A stretch of 64,000 bases of DNA from an uncultured Bacteroidota bacterium (lineage in GTDB: Bacteria; Bacteroidota; Bacteroidia; Bacteroidales; UBA932). Position numbers and translations under genes: made by a program. Below are positions 8,806-18,190 of the stretch, piece by piece. Each line of letters opens with the position of its first letter. Position 1 is the first letter of the stretch. Under the pieces are notes generated by a model. The model did no database searches. It was not told the DNA's origin and saw nothing but the letters and a program-made list of their open reading frames with translations. The stretch covers positions 62,001-126,000 of the forward strand of contig CALGSW010000014.1 of the NCBI GenBank assembly GCA_937901965.1. The letters run 5' to 3'.

Positions 8806-9780
8806 TCATTTTATCAGATTTGAATAGCTTCGCGCTCCCCAGAACTTATAGCCCTTCTCGTCAAGTCTGCTCCCAAATAGCATTTGATGAATAAGTCCAT
8901 TCCTCTCAACAAGTACAGTATGGTATATTTTACCTTCAGGATTCTCTTTAATCCGGATTTCCACCCTTTCATCCTTAGAAATCAATTTTATAAACGAAGT
9001 ATCTCTATCCACGACAAAGTCTACCCCCCTGCTTCTGAGGTCATTTGCCATGATACCGGAGCGGTATCCTGTACCCCCCTTGCTGCTGACAATTCTCTTC
9101 CCGTTCAGAACCACAGTTGTGTCAATGTATGCCATAACCCCGAGGTGACGGTCTGCATCCCCCTTTAGCCATGTCACAAGTTTATCTGCATGTAGTTCTG
9201 TTTCGTACCCGTAATTACTGTCAATAAAAGATATTCTGTCAATAAATCCAGGGATTTTTTCAGCCTGTTTTATCAGATTGAATACAAATCTCCCGCCCCC
9301 GCTATGGCTTGTAAGAGCTACTGATATTTTTTCAGAACTTATAATTTTGGGAAGGGAGAATCTGACAATATTAATGATAGTATCAGTCAGTTTCTTATAT
9401 AGTTCAGGAGAGTCAGGATACTCGGCAGCATGGAGAGTCCAGCCCTTCTGTGCTGCCTCAAGATAGGCTACAATATAATTAAACCGTTTATCATTCTCCC
9501 TCAGATATCTTACTTGAGACGCAATGTGCTGGATGTTATACCTCCACTCTTCCGGCAGCAGTACTCCTCCTCGCCCCTCAGTCTCCTCAATAGTGTTACC
9601 ATTTGGTAAAGCATACAGAATTAACCTGACAGGCTTTCCTTTTCTGTACTGGCCTTCTGACGGATAATTAATTACAACTCTGGACTTGGGTATCAGCTCC
9701 CGGTATTCCTTTCTCTCCTCTGCAGCAATAACCGTTGCAAAAAGAGCTATAATCAGGACCAGAAAGATTATCCTATACAT
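8806..9780 (-). CDS. Secreted protein with serine-hydrolase-like nucleophile elbow
   Basis: 324 residues with a signal peptide (about residues 1-20). A SHSGGG motif centred on Ser160 resembles the nucleophile elbow of alpha/beta hydrolases, and the residues before it (ISVALTSHS) form the expected strand. Candidate acid and His residues lie further on, but I cannot place them with certainty. The gene sits 14 nt upstream of DUF5009 on the same strand. The family is not identified, and an esterase or peptidase acting in the periplasm is a reasonable guess. Confidence 0.6.
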   Translation of the reverse strand: MYRIIFLVLIIALFATVIAAEERKEYRELIPKSRVVINYPSEGQYRKGKPVRLILYALPNGNTIEETEGRGGVLLPEEWRYNIQHIASQVRYLRENDKRFNYIVAYLEAAQKGWTLHAAEYPDSPELYKKLTDTIINIVRFSLPKIISSEKISVALTSHSGGGRFVFNLIKQAEKIPGFIDRISFIDSNYGYETELHADKLVTWLKGDADRHLGVMAYIDTTVVLNGKRIVSSKGGTGYRSGIMANDLRSRGVDFVVDRDTSFIKLISKDERVEIRIKENPEGKIYHTVLVERNGLIHQMLFGSRLDEKGYKFWGARSYSNLIK

Positions 9781-9793
9781 TTACATCAGCTTG

Positions 9794-11146
9794 TTATTCA
9801 AATTCTCTAAGAATCTCCCTCACCTTAGACACCTTTTGGGCCAAAAGATCTCTGCCTCTGGCCTCTGCTATAAATCTTAAATATGGTTCCGTATTTGAAG
9901 GGCGGATATTAAACCACCACTCTTTAAATTCAACACGATATCCGTCAAAATCATAACTGGCAGTTGCATTCTCAGATGTCATAAAATACTCCCTCACCTT
10001 GTCCATTGCCCCCCTCTTGTTCTCAATCCTGAAATTTATCTCACCTGAGTTGTCATATTTCTCAATGTCTGCAATAAGTGAAGATACAGACTTCCCCTCT
10101 CTTCTCTTTTTTGCAGCAATGCCGAGGATAATCAGGGCAGCCATTATACCGGAATCGCTGTAAAAGAAATCCCTGAAGTAGTAGTGACCTGCAAGTTCAC
10201 CACCATATATTCCGTTTATTTCACGGAGCTTATGCGCGGCAAATGCTCTCCCCACTCTCCATGTGTGCATCCGGCCTCCCATAGGAGTAAGGTACTCGCC
10301 AACTGCTTTTGAACTCCGGATATCCTGAAGTACAGGGCCACTCTCCCCCCTCTCCTCAAGAAAATAGTGTCCCAGCAGAGCTATCATTAAATCCGGCGAG
10401 ATAAATCTTCCATTCTCATCTACAAACATTACCCTGTCTGCATCTCCGTCAAATATCACCCCTATGTCGCACCTCTTTTCTGAAACTAACCTCTGAAGAT
10501 CAACAATATTTTCTGCCACAAGAGGATTTGCCTCATGATTTGGGAAGGTTCCGTCCATATTGTCAAAAATATAGTGCAGCTCATCGCTCTCCTCTCCCAT
10601 TATATCCTTGATTAAAAGGGCTGCCATTCCATTAGAGAGATCCATCCCAATTTTTAAACCTCCTAAATCGGTTTTGTATTTAAGCAGAAAATCCGTGTAC
10701 TCTTTCTTAATATCAAGGTTATGCACCTCGCCCCTTTTGCCTGATAATATAAGTTCTCTGGTCTCAATCCACTCCTTTAACTTTCCCAGCCCGGTGTCAA
10801 ATCCTACCGGCAGAGCATTCTCCCTTGAAATCTTAAGACCATTGTACTCTCTGGGATTATGAGAAGCGGTAATCTGTGCCGATGCCTTAAAACCATACCT
10901 GCCTGTGGCAAAATATACCATAGGGGTTGTGGCTAGTCCAAGATCATAGACATCAGCCCCCGCATCGGTAATTCCCTTTAAAAGAGCCTTGTGCATTTCA
11001 GGTGAAGACTCTCTGTCATCCCTTCCCACAACAACCTTATCTGCTCCCAGTAATTCAGGCAGGAAATAGCCCACCCTGTATACTGTCTCCCTGTCAAAAT
11101 CTTTATTGTATACCCCTCTTATATCATATGCATGAAATGCTCCCAT
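9794..11146 (-). CDS. manB: Phosphomannomutase/phosphoglucomutase
   Basis: 450 residues with all four motifs of the alpha-D-phosphohexomutase superfamily: the phosphoserine loop ITASHNP near residue 94, the metal loop DGDADR near residue 230, the sugar-specificity loop GGELAGH, and the C-terminal phosphate-binding RPSNTEPYLR. It interconverts hexose 1- and 6-phosphates for cell-surface sugar synthesis. The GE(L/F)AGH form of the sugar loop is typical of PMM/PGM, not phosphoglucosamine mutase. The gene symbol is by family and substrate preference is not settled. Confidence 0.88.
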   Translation of the reverse strand: MGAFHAYDIRGVYNKDFDRETVYRVGYFLPELLGADKVVVGRDDRESSPEMHKALLKGITDAGADVYDLGLATTPMVYFATGRYGFKASAQITASHNPREYNGLKISRENALPVGFDTGLGKLKEWIETRELILSGKRGEVHNLDIKKEYTDFLLKYKTDLGGLKIGMDLSNGMAALLIKDIMGEESDELHYIFDNMDGTFPNHEANPLVAENIVDLQRLVSEKRCDIGVIFDGDADRVMFVDENGRFISPDLMIALLGHYFLEERGESGPVLQDIRSSKAVGEYLTPMGGRMHTWRVGRAFAAHKLREINGIYGGELAGHYYFRDFFYSDSGIMAALIILGIAAKKRREGKSVSSLIADIEKYDNSGEINFRIENKRGAMDKVREYFMTSENATASYDFDGYRVEFKEWWFNIRPSNTEPYLRFIAEARGRDLLAQKVSKVREILREFE

Positions 11147-11166
11147 AATATCTCTTTTTGTAAAAA

Positions 11167-11748
11167 TTATCTCTTTTTTGCCACGGGGGCAATTTTATAA
11201 TGAGCCTTAACCTTTCCATTCATTAAGTTGCTCAATTTTGACTGCAGCATTTTCTTTCTGATAGGTGCGCACAGATCAGTAAACAGAATCCCGTTCAGGT
11301 GATCAATCTCATGCTGTACCATTCTGCATGCAAAATTGTCAAGAGTCTCCTCCTTTTTATTAAGTTCCTGATCAAGATATTCAACCCTGATTCTCTTAGG
11401 CCTTACAACACCGGCATTGATATCCGGTATACTTAGACAACCCTCATTGTACTCAATTGTCTCCTCACTCTCTTCAAGCACAACAGGGTTAATCATAGCC
11501 CTTTTAAAATCCTTTAGCTCAGGCATGTCTTCTGCAAGAGGTGCCCCGTCAACAACCAAAACCCGCACGGACTTTCCCACCTGAGGTGCAGCCAGACCCA
11601 CACCATCTGCCTGGTACATAGTTTCAAACATATCCGGTATCAATTTACCGATTGTTTCGGCTGCATCTGATGCCGATACATCAAAATCCGCTGCCCTCTC
11701 CCTGAGGACATCAGAGCCATAAATATAAATAGGTAAAATCATAATCAA
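11167..11748 (-). CDS. def: Peptide deformylase
   Basis: 193 residues. All three deformylase motifs are present: GVGLAAPQVG, EGCLSIP (metal-ligand Cys) and QHEIDHLNG (two ligand His and the catalytic Glu). It removes the formyl group from nascent N-terminal methionine. The first ATG overlaps the ruvX stop by 4 bp, and a second ATG two codons in is also possible. Its length is normal for the family. Confidence 0.96.
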   Translation of the reverse strand: MIMILPIYIYGSDVLRERAADFDVSASDAAETIGKLIPDMFETMYQADGVGLAAPQVGKSVRVLVVDGAPLAEDMPELKDFKRAMINPVVLEESEETIEYNEGCLSIPDINAGVVRPKRIRVEYLDQELNKKEETLDNFACRMVQHEIDHLNGILFTDLCAPIRKKMLQSKLSNLMNGKVKAHYKIAPVAKKR

Positions 11749-12182
11749 TCTTTTATATCATTTTCCACTCTTGCCCTTGAATCAAGGTAAGACTGAAGAA
11801 TAATTGCCGCACTCACTTTATCAATATTCTCCTTAACCCTTCGTTCGCTCTTTTTCATCCCCCCGTCAATAAGAGTTCTCATTGCCATTTTGGAGGTGAA
11901 GCGCTCATCTTGCAGAGAAACAGGAATCAATGGAAATTGTTTTTTAAGCATATTTAAAAAAGAGTCAACATCTTTTGCCGCTTCTGATGGTCTGTTATCC
12001 ATATTCATAGGATACCCCACAACAAATCTTACCACACTCTCTTTAAGGGTATAGTTTTTGAGATACCTCAGAACGTCACCTGAGGGAACTGTCTCAAGTG
12101 CAGAGGCAAACATACAGAGCGGGTCACTCACTGCAATACCCACCCTTTTCCTGCCATAGTCAATTCCCACAATTCTTTCCAT
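11745..12182 (-). CDS. ruvX: Putative pre-16S rRNA nuclease / Holliday junction resolvase-like YqgF
   Basis: 145 residues of RNase H-like fold. The opening GIDYGRKRVGIAVSDP carries the first catalytic Asp, and LQDERFTS and a late KVSAAIILQSYLDS carry the other acidic residues. E. coli YqgF matures the 5' end of 16S rRNA, and the family was also proposed to resolve Holliday junctions. It is the first gene of the minus-strand run and is coupled to def by a 4-bp overlap. Confidence 0.93.
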   Translation of the reverse strand: MERIVGIDYGRKRVGIAVSDPLCMFASALETVPSGDVLRYLKNYTLKESVVRFVVGYPMNMDNRPSEAAKDVDSFLNMLKKQFPLIPVSLQDERFTSKMAMRTLIDGGMKKSERRVKENIDKVSAAIILQSYLDSRARVENDIKD

Positions 12183-12206
12183 GTGGCAAAGTTAGTTTTT
12201 TTTTAG

Positions 12207-12214
12207 TACTTTTG
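12207..12214 (+). promoter_or_regulatory. Probable -7 box of the superoxide reductase gene
   Basis: TACTTTTG fits TAnnTTTG and lies 18 nt before the ATG at 12232. No clear -33 TTTG is seen upstream. Confidence 0.5.
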
Positions 12215-12231
12215 GAGGTTTAAACACAACT

Positions 12232-12612
12232 ATGCCAAGACTATTTACATACAAAGACTTTGATTCAGGAAATGACAAAGTAAAGCAGTATGCAGACAAG
12301 CATACGCCGGTAATTATTTGCGGGAAAGAGGCCTTAAGAAACAAGCCCTTCAATGTTAAAGTAAGAATTGGCACAAAGGTAAAACACCCAAACGCTCCTG
12401 ACCATCACTATGAGTATATTCAGTTGTGGAATCTTGAAACGTTGGTGGGGGAGCTAAGGCTCCAACGTTCCAGTTACGGAGATGCCCCTCTTTTTATTGA
12501 GACAGAGTTTACTCTTATACCAAAAGTAAGCCTCAGGCTTGAGGCTATAGCCTATTGCAACAGACATGGACTGTGGAAAAGTGAAGAGGTTTTTGTAAAG
12601 ATTATTGATTAA
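12232..12612 (+). CDS. Superoxide reductase (desulfoferrodoxin/neelaredoxin family)
   Basis: 126 residues forming a single neelaredoxin-type domain. The mononuclear iron site (four His and one Cys) can be traced: KHTPVI, KHPN, the paired His of DHHYEYIQLW, and CNRHGLW near the C-terminus. There is no N-terminal rubredoxin-like Cys4 domain, so it is the short class. It reduces superoxide to peroxide without releasing oxygen, as is typical for anaerobes. It is transcribed divergently from ruvX. Confidence 0.9.
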   Translation: MPRLFTYKDFDSGNDKVKQYADKHTPVIICGKEALRNKPFNVKVRIGTKVKHPNAPDHHYEYIQLWNLETLVGELRLQRSSYGDAPLFIETEFTLIPKVSLRLEAIAYCNRHGLWKSEEVFVKIID

Positions 12613-12628
12613 TGCGCATTTAAATAAA

Positions 12629-13495
12629 ATGGCAAAAGAGAGAGTAAAAAAGGTGAAAACTAACAGATTGAGGAACAAGTTTCGTTTCTCAATTTTCAAT
12701 GACACAACCCATGAGGAGCTTTTTGTCTTCAGGGCAAACGGCCTTATGATGCTTCTCAGCATAGTATTGTCTGTTATTTTTATAGTTATATCCGTGACCG
12801 TTCTTATTTCATATACTCCACTGAGAGAGTTTATTCCTGGCTACCCTGACGCACAGACAAGAAGAGAGATAGTTCAAAACGCATTAAAACTTGATTCTCT
12901 GGAGAAAACAGTAAGGCTCTGGGATTTCCAGCTGAATAACATTCAGAGAATCGCAACCGGTCAGCCTCCGCTTGAACTGGGAGATATCATTATAAGTCAG
13001 GATTCTGCAAATACTGAAGGAATCTCCGGGCGCACATCCAAGGAGGACTCTCTTCTAAGGCTGGAGGTTATGAAACAGGAACAGTTCAACATAGGAACTG
13101 AATCAAACAGAGTCAACCAGATTGAGGGTCTGCACTTCTTTCCTCCTGTCAAGGGTATTGTTTCCGATGGTTTTAACCTTGCCACAAACCACCCCTACAT
13201 TGACATTGCAGCTCCGGCAAACTCTGTTATTTCGGCAGTTCTGGACGGGACCGTGATTATGGCTGCATGGACAGATGAGACAGGGTTTACTATACAGATC
13301 CAGCATTCAAACGATCTTATATCTATTTATAAACATAACTCAAAACTGCTTAAACGCACCGGGGATAAAGTAAAGGCCGGCTCAGCAATAGCACTTGTAG
13401 GGAATACCGGCTCATTAAGTTCCGGGTACCATCTGCACTTTGAGCTATGGTACAAGGGGACAGCGGTTGATCCGGCAAAATATATAAATTTCTAA
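12629..13495 (+). CDS. Membrane-anchored M23 family peptidase (LytM type)
   Basis: 288 residues from the ATG at 12629. A TTG 24 nt upstream would overlap the previous gene. One transmembrane segment lies at about residues 39-62, followed by a helical linker and a C-terminal LytM domain. Zinc ligands are visible in NHPYIDIA (HxxxD) and HLHFELW (HxH), so it should be catalytically competent or at least metal-binding. It probably cleaves or remodels peptidoglycan cross-links. The short gap to dxr suggests co-transcription. Confidence 0.9.
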   Translation: MAKERVKKVKTNRLRNKFRFSIFNDTTHEELFVFRANGLMMLLSIVLSVIFIVISVTVLISYTPLREFIPGYPDAQTRREIVQNALKLDSLEKTVRLWDFQLNNIQRIATGQPPLELGDIIISQDSANTEGISGRTSKEDSLLRLEVMKQEQFNIGTESNRVNQIEGLHFFPPVKGIVSDGFNLATNHPYIDIAAPANSVISAVLDGTVIMAAWTDETGFTIQIQHSNDLISIYKHNSKLLKRTGDKVKAGSAIALVGNTGSLSSGYHLHFELWYKGTAVDPAKYINF

Positions 13496-13505
13496 AAGAA
13501 CCCGG

Positions 13506-14669
13506 ATGAGAAGAGGAATTGCAATCTTAGGCTCTACGGGGTCAATAGGCACTCAGGCAATAGAGGTGTGCGAAAGACATCCTGACGTTTTCAGAGTTGA
13601 ACTGCTTACGGCCAGGCAGAATTCAAAACTACTTATTGAGCAGGCTGTAAGACTAAAGCCAAATGCAGTAGTTATAACCGATGAGGATAAATACAATGAG
13701 GTAAGCGAAGCTCTTTTCAGCCACGATATTAAAGTCTTTACCGGAATGGATTCAATAAACTCTCTTGTTAAAGCAGAGAGTGTTGATATTGTTCTTACTG
13801 CCATGGTGGGGTTTAGCGGATTAATGCCAACAATATCTGCAATTAAGGCCGGCAAAGCGATAGCACTTGCAAATAAGGAGACACTCGTTGCCGCAGGTGA
13901 GCTGGTAATGAGAATGGCGATGGAGTCCGGCTCACCCATAATACCGGTTGACTCTGAACACTCAGCAATATTCCAGTGTCTGCAGGGTGAGAGGAGTAAA
14001 GCCGAAAAACTCATACTGACAGCATCCGGCGGTCCGTTTCTGAATAAAAGTATCAAGGATTTAAAAAGTGTTACAGTATCCGAAACTCTTAACCATCCTA
14101 ACTGGAAAATGGGTTCAAAGGTTACGGTGGATTCTGCAACAATGATGAATAAAGGGCTGGAGATGATAGAGGCCAGATGGCTGTTTAACATGAATCCGGC
14201 AGATATTGACATTGTAATTCACCCTCAGTCAATTATCCACTCTATGGTTCAGTTCAGGGATGGTTCAGTGACTGCACAGATGAGCACACCGGACATGAGG
14301 CTTCCTATTCAGTACGCACTTGCATATCCAAACAGGCTTGAGCTTAACACTAAAAGAATAAATTTCAGAGAGTACGGCCGGTTTGATTTTCTTGAACCGG
14401 ACAGAGAAAAATTTCCGTGCATTGACATCGCATATGATGCAATATTACAAGGCGGAAACATACCTTGTGCAATGAATGCAGGCAATGAAGCCGCTGTTGA
14501 GGCCTTCCTGAATGGAAAAATTTCTTTTACTGACATACATATGGTTACCCGAGAGGTAGTTAATGGAACGATGTTTGTTGCACATCCTGAGTTGTCAGAT
14601 ATAATCAGAACAGATGAGACTGCAAGGGTGTGTGCAGATGAAGTTATAAACAAATTCACCGCGAAATAA
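13506..14669 (+). CDS. dxr: 1-deoxy-D-xylulose 5-phosphate reductoisomerase
   Basis: 387 residues. It converts DXP to 2-C-methylerythritol 4-phosphate in the non-mevalonate isoprenoid pathway. The NADPH-binding GSTGSIGTQ is at residues 8-16, NKETLVAAG follows, and the metal/substrate region is seen as DSEHSAIFQ and the NHPNWKMGSKVTVDSATMMN block. Length is normal. It is followed after 8 nt by rseP, a pairing common in bacteria. Confidence 0.97.
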   Translation: MRRGIAILGSTGSIGTQAIEVCERHPDVFRVELLTARQNSKLLIEQAVRLKPNAVVITDEDKYNEVSEALFSHDIKVFTGMDSINSLVKAESVDIVLTAMVGFSGLMPTISAIKAGKAIALANKETLVAAGELVMRMAMESGSPIIPVDSEHSAIFQCLQGERSKAEKLILTASGGPFLNKSIKDLKSVTVSETLNHPNWKMGSKVTVDSATMMNKGLEMIEARWLFNMNPADIDIVIHPQSIIHSMVQFRDGSVTAQMSTPDMRLPIQYALAYPNRLELNTKRINFREYGRFDFLEPDREKFPCIDIAYDAILQGGNIPCAMNAGNEAAVEAFLNGKISFTDIHMVTREVVNGTMFVAHPELSDIIRTDETARVCADEVINKFTAK

Positions 14670-14677
14670 TTTTAAAA

Positions 14678-16003
14678 ATGGATGTTATTATAAAAATTGT
14701 ACAGGTTATTCTTGCTCTCTCAATCCTTGTCCTGGTACATGAGTTTGGACACTTTTTCTTTGCCAGATTATTTAAAATCAGAGTGGAAAAATTCTATCTT
14801 TTCTTTGATCCGTGGTTTTCAATCTTTAAGTATAAACCCAAAAATTCAGATACCGAATACGGTATAGGCTGGCTTCCGCTTGGAGGATACTGCAAGATTT
14901 CAGGAATGATTGATGAGTCCATGGATAAGGAGGCTCTAAAAGAGGAGCCAAAACCATGGGAATTCAGAAGCAAACCGGCCTGGCAACGATTTTTTGTGAT
15001 GTTTGGCGGTGTCTTTTTCAATTTCATTCTGGCAATATTGGTCTATTCGGCAACCCTCTTTACATGGGGCGAGGAGTATCTTAAAAATGAAGATGCAGTT
15101 TATGGAGTCCAGTGCAATGACCTGGCCAGAGAGATTGGTTTTGAAAATGGAGACAAGATCATCTCTTTTGATGGTGAGAGGGTGGGTAAATTTAATGAGC
15201 TCCAGATGGTTCTTGCCCGAAATCAGGCTCAAACCTCACAAATAATAAGAGGCGAACAGGACAAAGAGATATTGATAGATCCCATTTTCATTCCGGCAGT
15301 TCTTAATACCCCAGGGATGTTCTCTCTAAGGGTACCATTTCAGGTTCTCTCAGTTCCGGACTCATCAATAAATGCAACCGCAGGACTAATGCCGGGGGAC
15401 AGAATTGTTCAGATTGACTCCACTAAAGCGTTCATAATACAAGATGTTCAGAAAATTTTGCAGGCAAACAAAAACGATACTGTCTCAGCAACTGTAAAGA
15501 GAGGCGAAGAGCAGATAGTGTTAAGACTTGCCGTTGATAATAATGGCATGATAGGAGTTGCTCTTGACGGAGATTTATATAAATATTTCAAGATTACAAC
15601 CTCTGATTATTCTGTTCTTGAAGCCTTGCCCGCTGGTGCAAACAAAGCTGTATCAACAATAGGCAACTATCTTAAGGAGCTGAAACTTATATTCTCACCT
15701 AAGACCGAGGCTTACAAATCGGTAGGTAGCTTTATAGCAATAGGAAACATTTTCCCATCTGCGTGGGACTGGCAAATATTCTGGAACCTCACAGCCTGGC
15801 TCTCTATAATGCTGGCTGTAGTAAACCTTCTGCCTATCCCCGCACTGGATGGTGGTCATATACTATTCCTCCTGTATGAGATTATTACCAGAAGGAGGCC
15901 AAGCGATAAATTCCTGGAATATGCTCAAGTGGCCGGTATGCTTGTACTGCTTGCAATAATGTTCCTTGCATTCGGAAATGATATTTACAGACTTTTTAAA
16001 TAA
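14678..16003 (+). CDS. rseP: Site-2 intramembrane protease RseP
   Basis: 441 residues. The zinc motif HEFGH is at residues 21-25 in the first span, and the second active-site segment NLLPIPALDGG lies near residue 390. Between them is a PDZ domain (about residues 205-285) with a degenerate sequence before it. The protease cuts membrane-embedded anti-sigma factors and signal peptides. It could serve the anti-sigma proteins in this window, but that is inference. Confidence 0.95.
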   Translation: MDVIIKIVQVILALSILVLVHEFGHFFFARLFKIRVEKFYLFFDPWFSIFKYKPKNSDTEYGIGWLPLGGYCKISGMIDESMDKEALKEEPKPWEFRSKPAWQRFFVMFGGVFFNFILAILVYSATLFTWGEEYLKNEDAVYGVQCNDLAREIGFENGDKIISFDGERVGKFNELQMVLARNQAQTSQIIRGEQDKEILIDPIFIPAVLNTPGMFSLRVPFQVLSVPDSSINATAGLMPGDRIVQIDSTKAFIIQDVQKILQANKNDTVSATVKRGEEQIVLRLAVDNNGMIGVALDGDLYKYFKITTSDYSVLEALPAGANKAVSTIGNYLKELKLIFSPKTEAYKSVGSFIAIGNIFPSAWDWQIFWNLTAWLSIMLAVVNLLPIPALDGGHILFLLYEIITRRRPSDKFLEYAQVAGMLVLLAIMFLAFGNDIYRLFK

Positions 16004-16010
16004 TTAAGTC

Positions 16011-16994
16011 ATGAAATCTAGAAGTGTATTAATACTGGCAGCCGTTGCCATACTAACAGCGGCATCCTGCAAGAATGGGCCAAGACTTATGCCAAGTATA
16101 AGCGGTAAGGCCGGTGAGGTTGTGGTTGTAATCAATAAGGGTTACTGGGAGAGTGATCCAGGAATTGCGCTCAGGTCAATTTTGGCTGTAGACCACCCCT
16201 TTCTTCCGCAAAAAGAGCCATTATTCACTCTGGTAAATATCCCTGAAAATGCCTTTTCAAGCATTTTCCAGGTTCATAGGAACATTGTTATTGTAAACAT
16301 CAAAGCAGAGTTTGAGGCAACAAAAATTGTCTATCAGGAAAATGTCTGGGCAGCTCCACAGATTGTAATAACAATATCCTCTCCTGATCCAAAACTGGCA
16401 GCCGAAGAGATGCTTAAGCAGAGCGACAAGCTTACAAATTCAATATTACAGGCTGAAAGGAACAGGAACATTTCCAATGCAAAGAAGTATGAGGAAAAGA
16501 GCCTGAGGGCGTTGGTTACCGAAACATTCGGCGGATCTCCATACTATCCTACCGGATACAATCTCAGAAAAAAAACTGACAATTTTATATGGATTTCATA
16601 CGAAACTACAGGTACTAACCAGGGGATATTTATTTATAAAGTTCCTTTCAAAGACTCTACCGACTTCACACGTGAAAATCTTATAAACTTAAGAAACTCC
16701 GTAATGCAACTGAATGTTCCGGGGCAGCTAGAGAATACTTACATGATAACAAACCAGCTCTTAGAACCGGGCCTTAAATGGATTACATACAAACAGCGTA
16801 ATTTTGCCGAACTGCGCGGATTGTGGGAGGTTCAGAATGACTTTATGGGTGGTCCTTTCGTAAGCCATTTTTTCCTTGATAAAGAGGGAAAGAACATTAT
16901 CGGGTTAGAGGCTTTTGTATACGCACCACGCTATGACAAAAGAAATTACCTAAGACAAGTAGAGTCAATAATCTACTCCTATGAGAATTTTTAA
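16011..16994 (+). CDS. DUF4837 family lipoprotein
   Basis: 327 residues with a lipoprotein signal (TAASC, Cys20). The body matches the DUF4837 family, which is conserved in Bacteroidota and usually found close to rseP or dxr. The role is unknown, and no catalytic motif stands out. It lies 7 nt after rseP, so it belongs to the same transcription unit. Confidence 0.8.
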   Translation: MKSRSVLILAAVAILTAASCKNGPRLMPSISGKAGEVVVVINKGYWESDPGIALRSILAVDHPFLPQKEPLFTLVNIPENAFSSIFQVHRNIVIVNIKAEFEATKIVYQENVWAAPQIVITISSPDPKLAAEEMLKQSDKLTNSILQAERNRNISNAKKYEEKSLRALVTETFGGSPYYPTGYNLRKKTDNFIWISYETTGTNQGIFIYKVPFKDSTDFTRENLINLRNSVMQLNVPGQLENTYMITNQLLEPGLKWITYKQRNFAELRGLWEVQNDFMGGPFVSHFFLDKEGKNIIGLEAFVYAPRYDKRNYLRQVESIIYSYENF

Positions 16995-17000
16995 GATTTT

Positions 17001-17031
17001 TTTGCAACTATAAAAAATCTTTATACCTTTG
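17001..17031 (+). promoter_or_regulatory. Promoter of tRNA-Glu and rpsT
   Basis: TTTG at 17001-17004, a 19-nt spacer, and TACCTTTG at 17024-17031: a full match to the Bacteroidota consensus. The tRNA begins 44 nt further on. Confidence 0.8.
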
Positions 17032-17074
17032 CACTCCCAACTTAAAACAGAACCTGAGTATAGGGTTGGGACAC

Positions 17075-17146
17075 GGTCCGTTCGTCTAACGGTTAGGACT
17101 CAAGATTTTCATTCTTGCAATAGGGGTTCGATTCCCCTACGGACTA
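17075..17146 (+). tRNA. tRNA-Glu (anticodon TTC)
   Basis: A complete cloverleaf: acceptor stem GGTCCGT/ACGGACT, D arm at 17084-17099, anticodon arm CAAGA/TCTTG with loop TTTTCAT (anticodon TTC at 17108-17110), T arm AGGGG/CCCCT, and discriminator A. CCA is not encoded. It shares a promoter with rpsT, which begins 21 nt later. Confidence 0.97.
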
Positions 17147-17167
17147 CAAAAACAAAAAAATCTAAAA

Positions 17168-17419
17168 ATGGCAAATCACGCTTCTGCAGATAAGCGCGCG
17201 CGTCAGAGCGAAAAGCGCAGGTTGCATAACAAATATTATGCACGCACAACAAGAAACGCCATCAAGGCGATTCGTAACACAACAGACAAAGAGGCAGCAA
17301 CGGCTTTACTTCCAAAAGTATTCTCAATGCTTGACAAACTGTCTAAAATTAATGTTATACACGCTAACAAAGCATCAAATCTAAAAAGCGGTATAGCTAA
17401 CCACGTAAACAATTTGTAA
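17168..17419 (+). CDS. rpsT: 30S ribosomal protein S20
   Basis: 83 residues, very basic, with the S20 opening MANHASADKRARQSEKRR and the NIIHANKAAN-like segment near residues 62-72. It binds the 5' domain of 16S rRNA as a helical bundle. It lies between tRNA-Glu and a strong terminator. Confidence 0.95.
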   Translation: MANHASADKRARQSEKRRLHNKYYARTTRNAIKAIRNTTDKEAATALLPKVFSMLDKLSKINVIHANKASNLKSGIANHVNNL

Positions 17420-17448
17420 GAAATTTACTTTTTGTCATAAGAGTTTTA

Positions 17449-17480
17449 AAGAGCTTTCCTAACATTGGGAAGCTTTTTTA
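17449..17480 (+). terminator. Terminator after rpsT
   Basis: The stem AGCTTTCC/GGGAAGCT (17452-17459 with 17467-17474) has a 7-nt loop and a run of T residues. Confidence 0.85.
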
Positions 17481-17492
17481 TTTTATACAATT

Positions 17493-18182
17493 ATGACAAC
17501 AAAACTTACAATCAAGGAGTGGAAAGAGGATGAGAGACCTCGTGAGAAGATGGTGGCTAAAGGAGCGGATAGTTTATCTGATGCAGAGTTGGTTGCCATA
17601 CTTATAGGGACAGGAAACCGGGGGGAGTCTGCCGTGGAGCTTGCAAGATCACTGTTGCAACAGCAGGGAAACTGCCTGAGAGCACTGGTATCTGCATCTG
17701 TTGAGAGTCTGACATCTGTCAAGGGGATTGGAAAAACAAAGGCTGCCAGTCTGCTTGCAGCCGCCGAGATGGGAAAAAGGATATCAACTGCCAGGACAAA
17801 AGATCTGCTGGAGATTCACTCATCCCAGAGTGCAGCAAGTATAATAAGCCCTCTTCTGATGGACTTGCCATATGAAGAGTGTTGGGTCATGTATCTGAAC
17901 AGGGCAAACAAACTCATCTCAAAAAACAGGCTATCCAGAGGTGGAGTGACAGCAACTGTTGTTGATATTAAACTCATAGTAAAAGGGGCGTTGGAGAAGC
18001 TTGCAAGTGCAATAATACTTGTACACAATCACCCAAGCGGAAATGCAAAGCCGGGTGAGAGCGACAAGGTCCAGACTAAGTTGCTCAAAGAGGCAGCATC
18101 ATATTTTGACATCACACTTTTAGACCATATTATAATTGCCGGGGACAAATACTTCAGCTTTGCAGACGATGGAATAATATGA
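17493..18182 (+). CDS. radC: RadC family protein (JAB/MPN domain)
   Basis: 229 residues. An N-terminal helix-hairpin-helix part (SVKGIGKTKAASLLAA, about residues 72-87) is followed by the JAB1/MPN metalloprotease-like domain. That domain carries the HNHPSG(N)AKPGESD metal motif near residue 177. The DNA-repair role of the family is doubtful and its biochemical function is not established. It has the usual length and is a chromosomal copy with no mobile-element context. Confidence 0.93.
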   Translation: MTTKLTIKEWKEDERPREKMVAKGADSLSDAELVAILIGTGNRGESAVELARSLLQQQGNCLRALVSASVESLTSVKGIGKTKAASLLAAAEMGKRISTARTKDLLEIHSSQSAASIISPLLMDLPYEECWVMYLNRANKLISKNRLSRGGVTATVVDIKLIVKGALEKLASAIILVHNHPSGNAKPGESDKVQTKLLKEAASYFDITLLDHIIIAGDKYFSFADDGII

Positions 18183-18190
18183 TTATTTCA

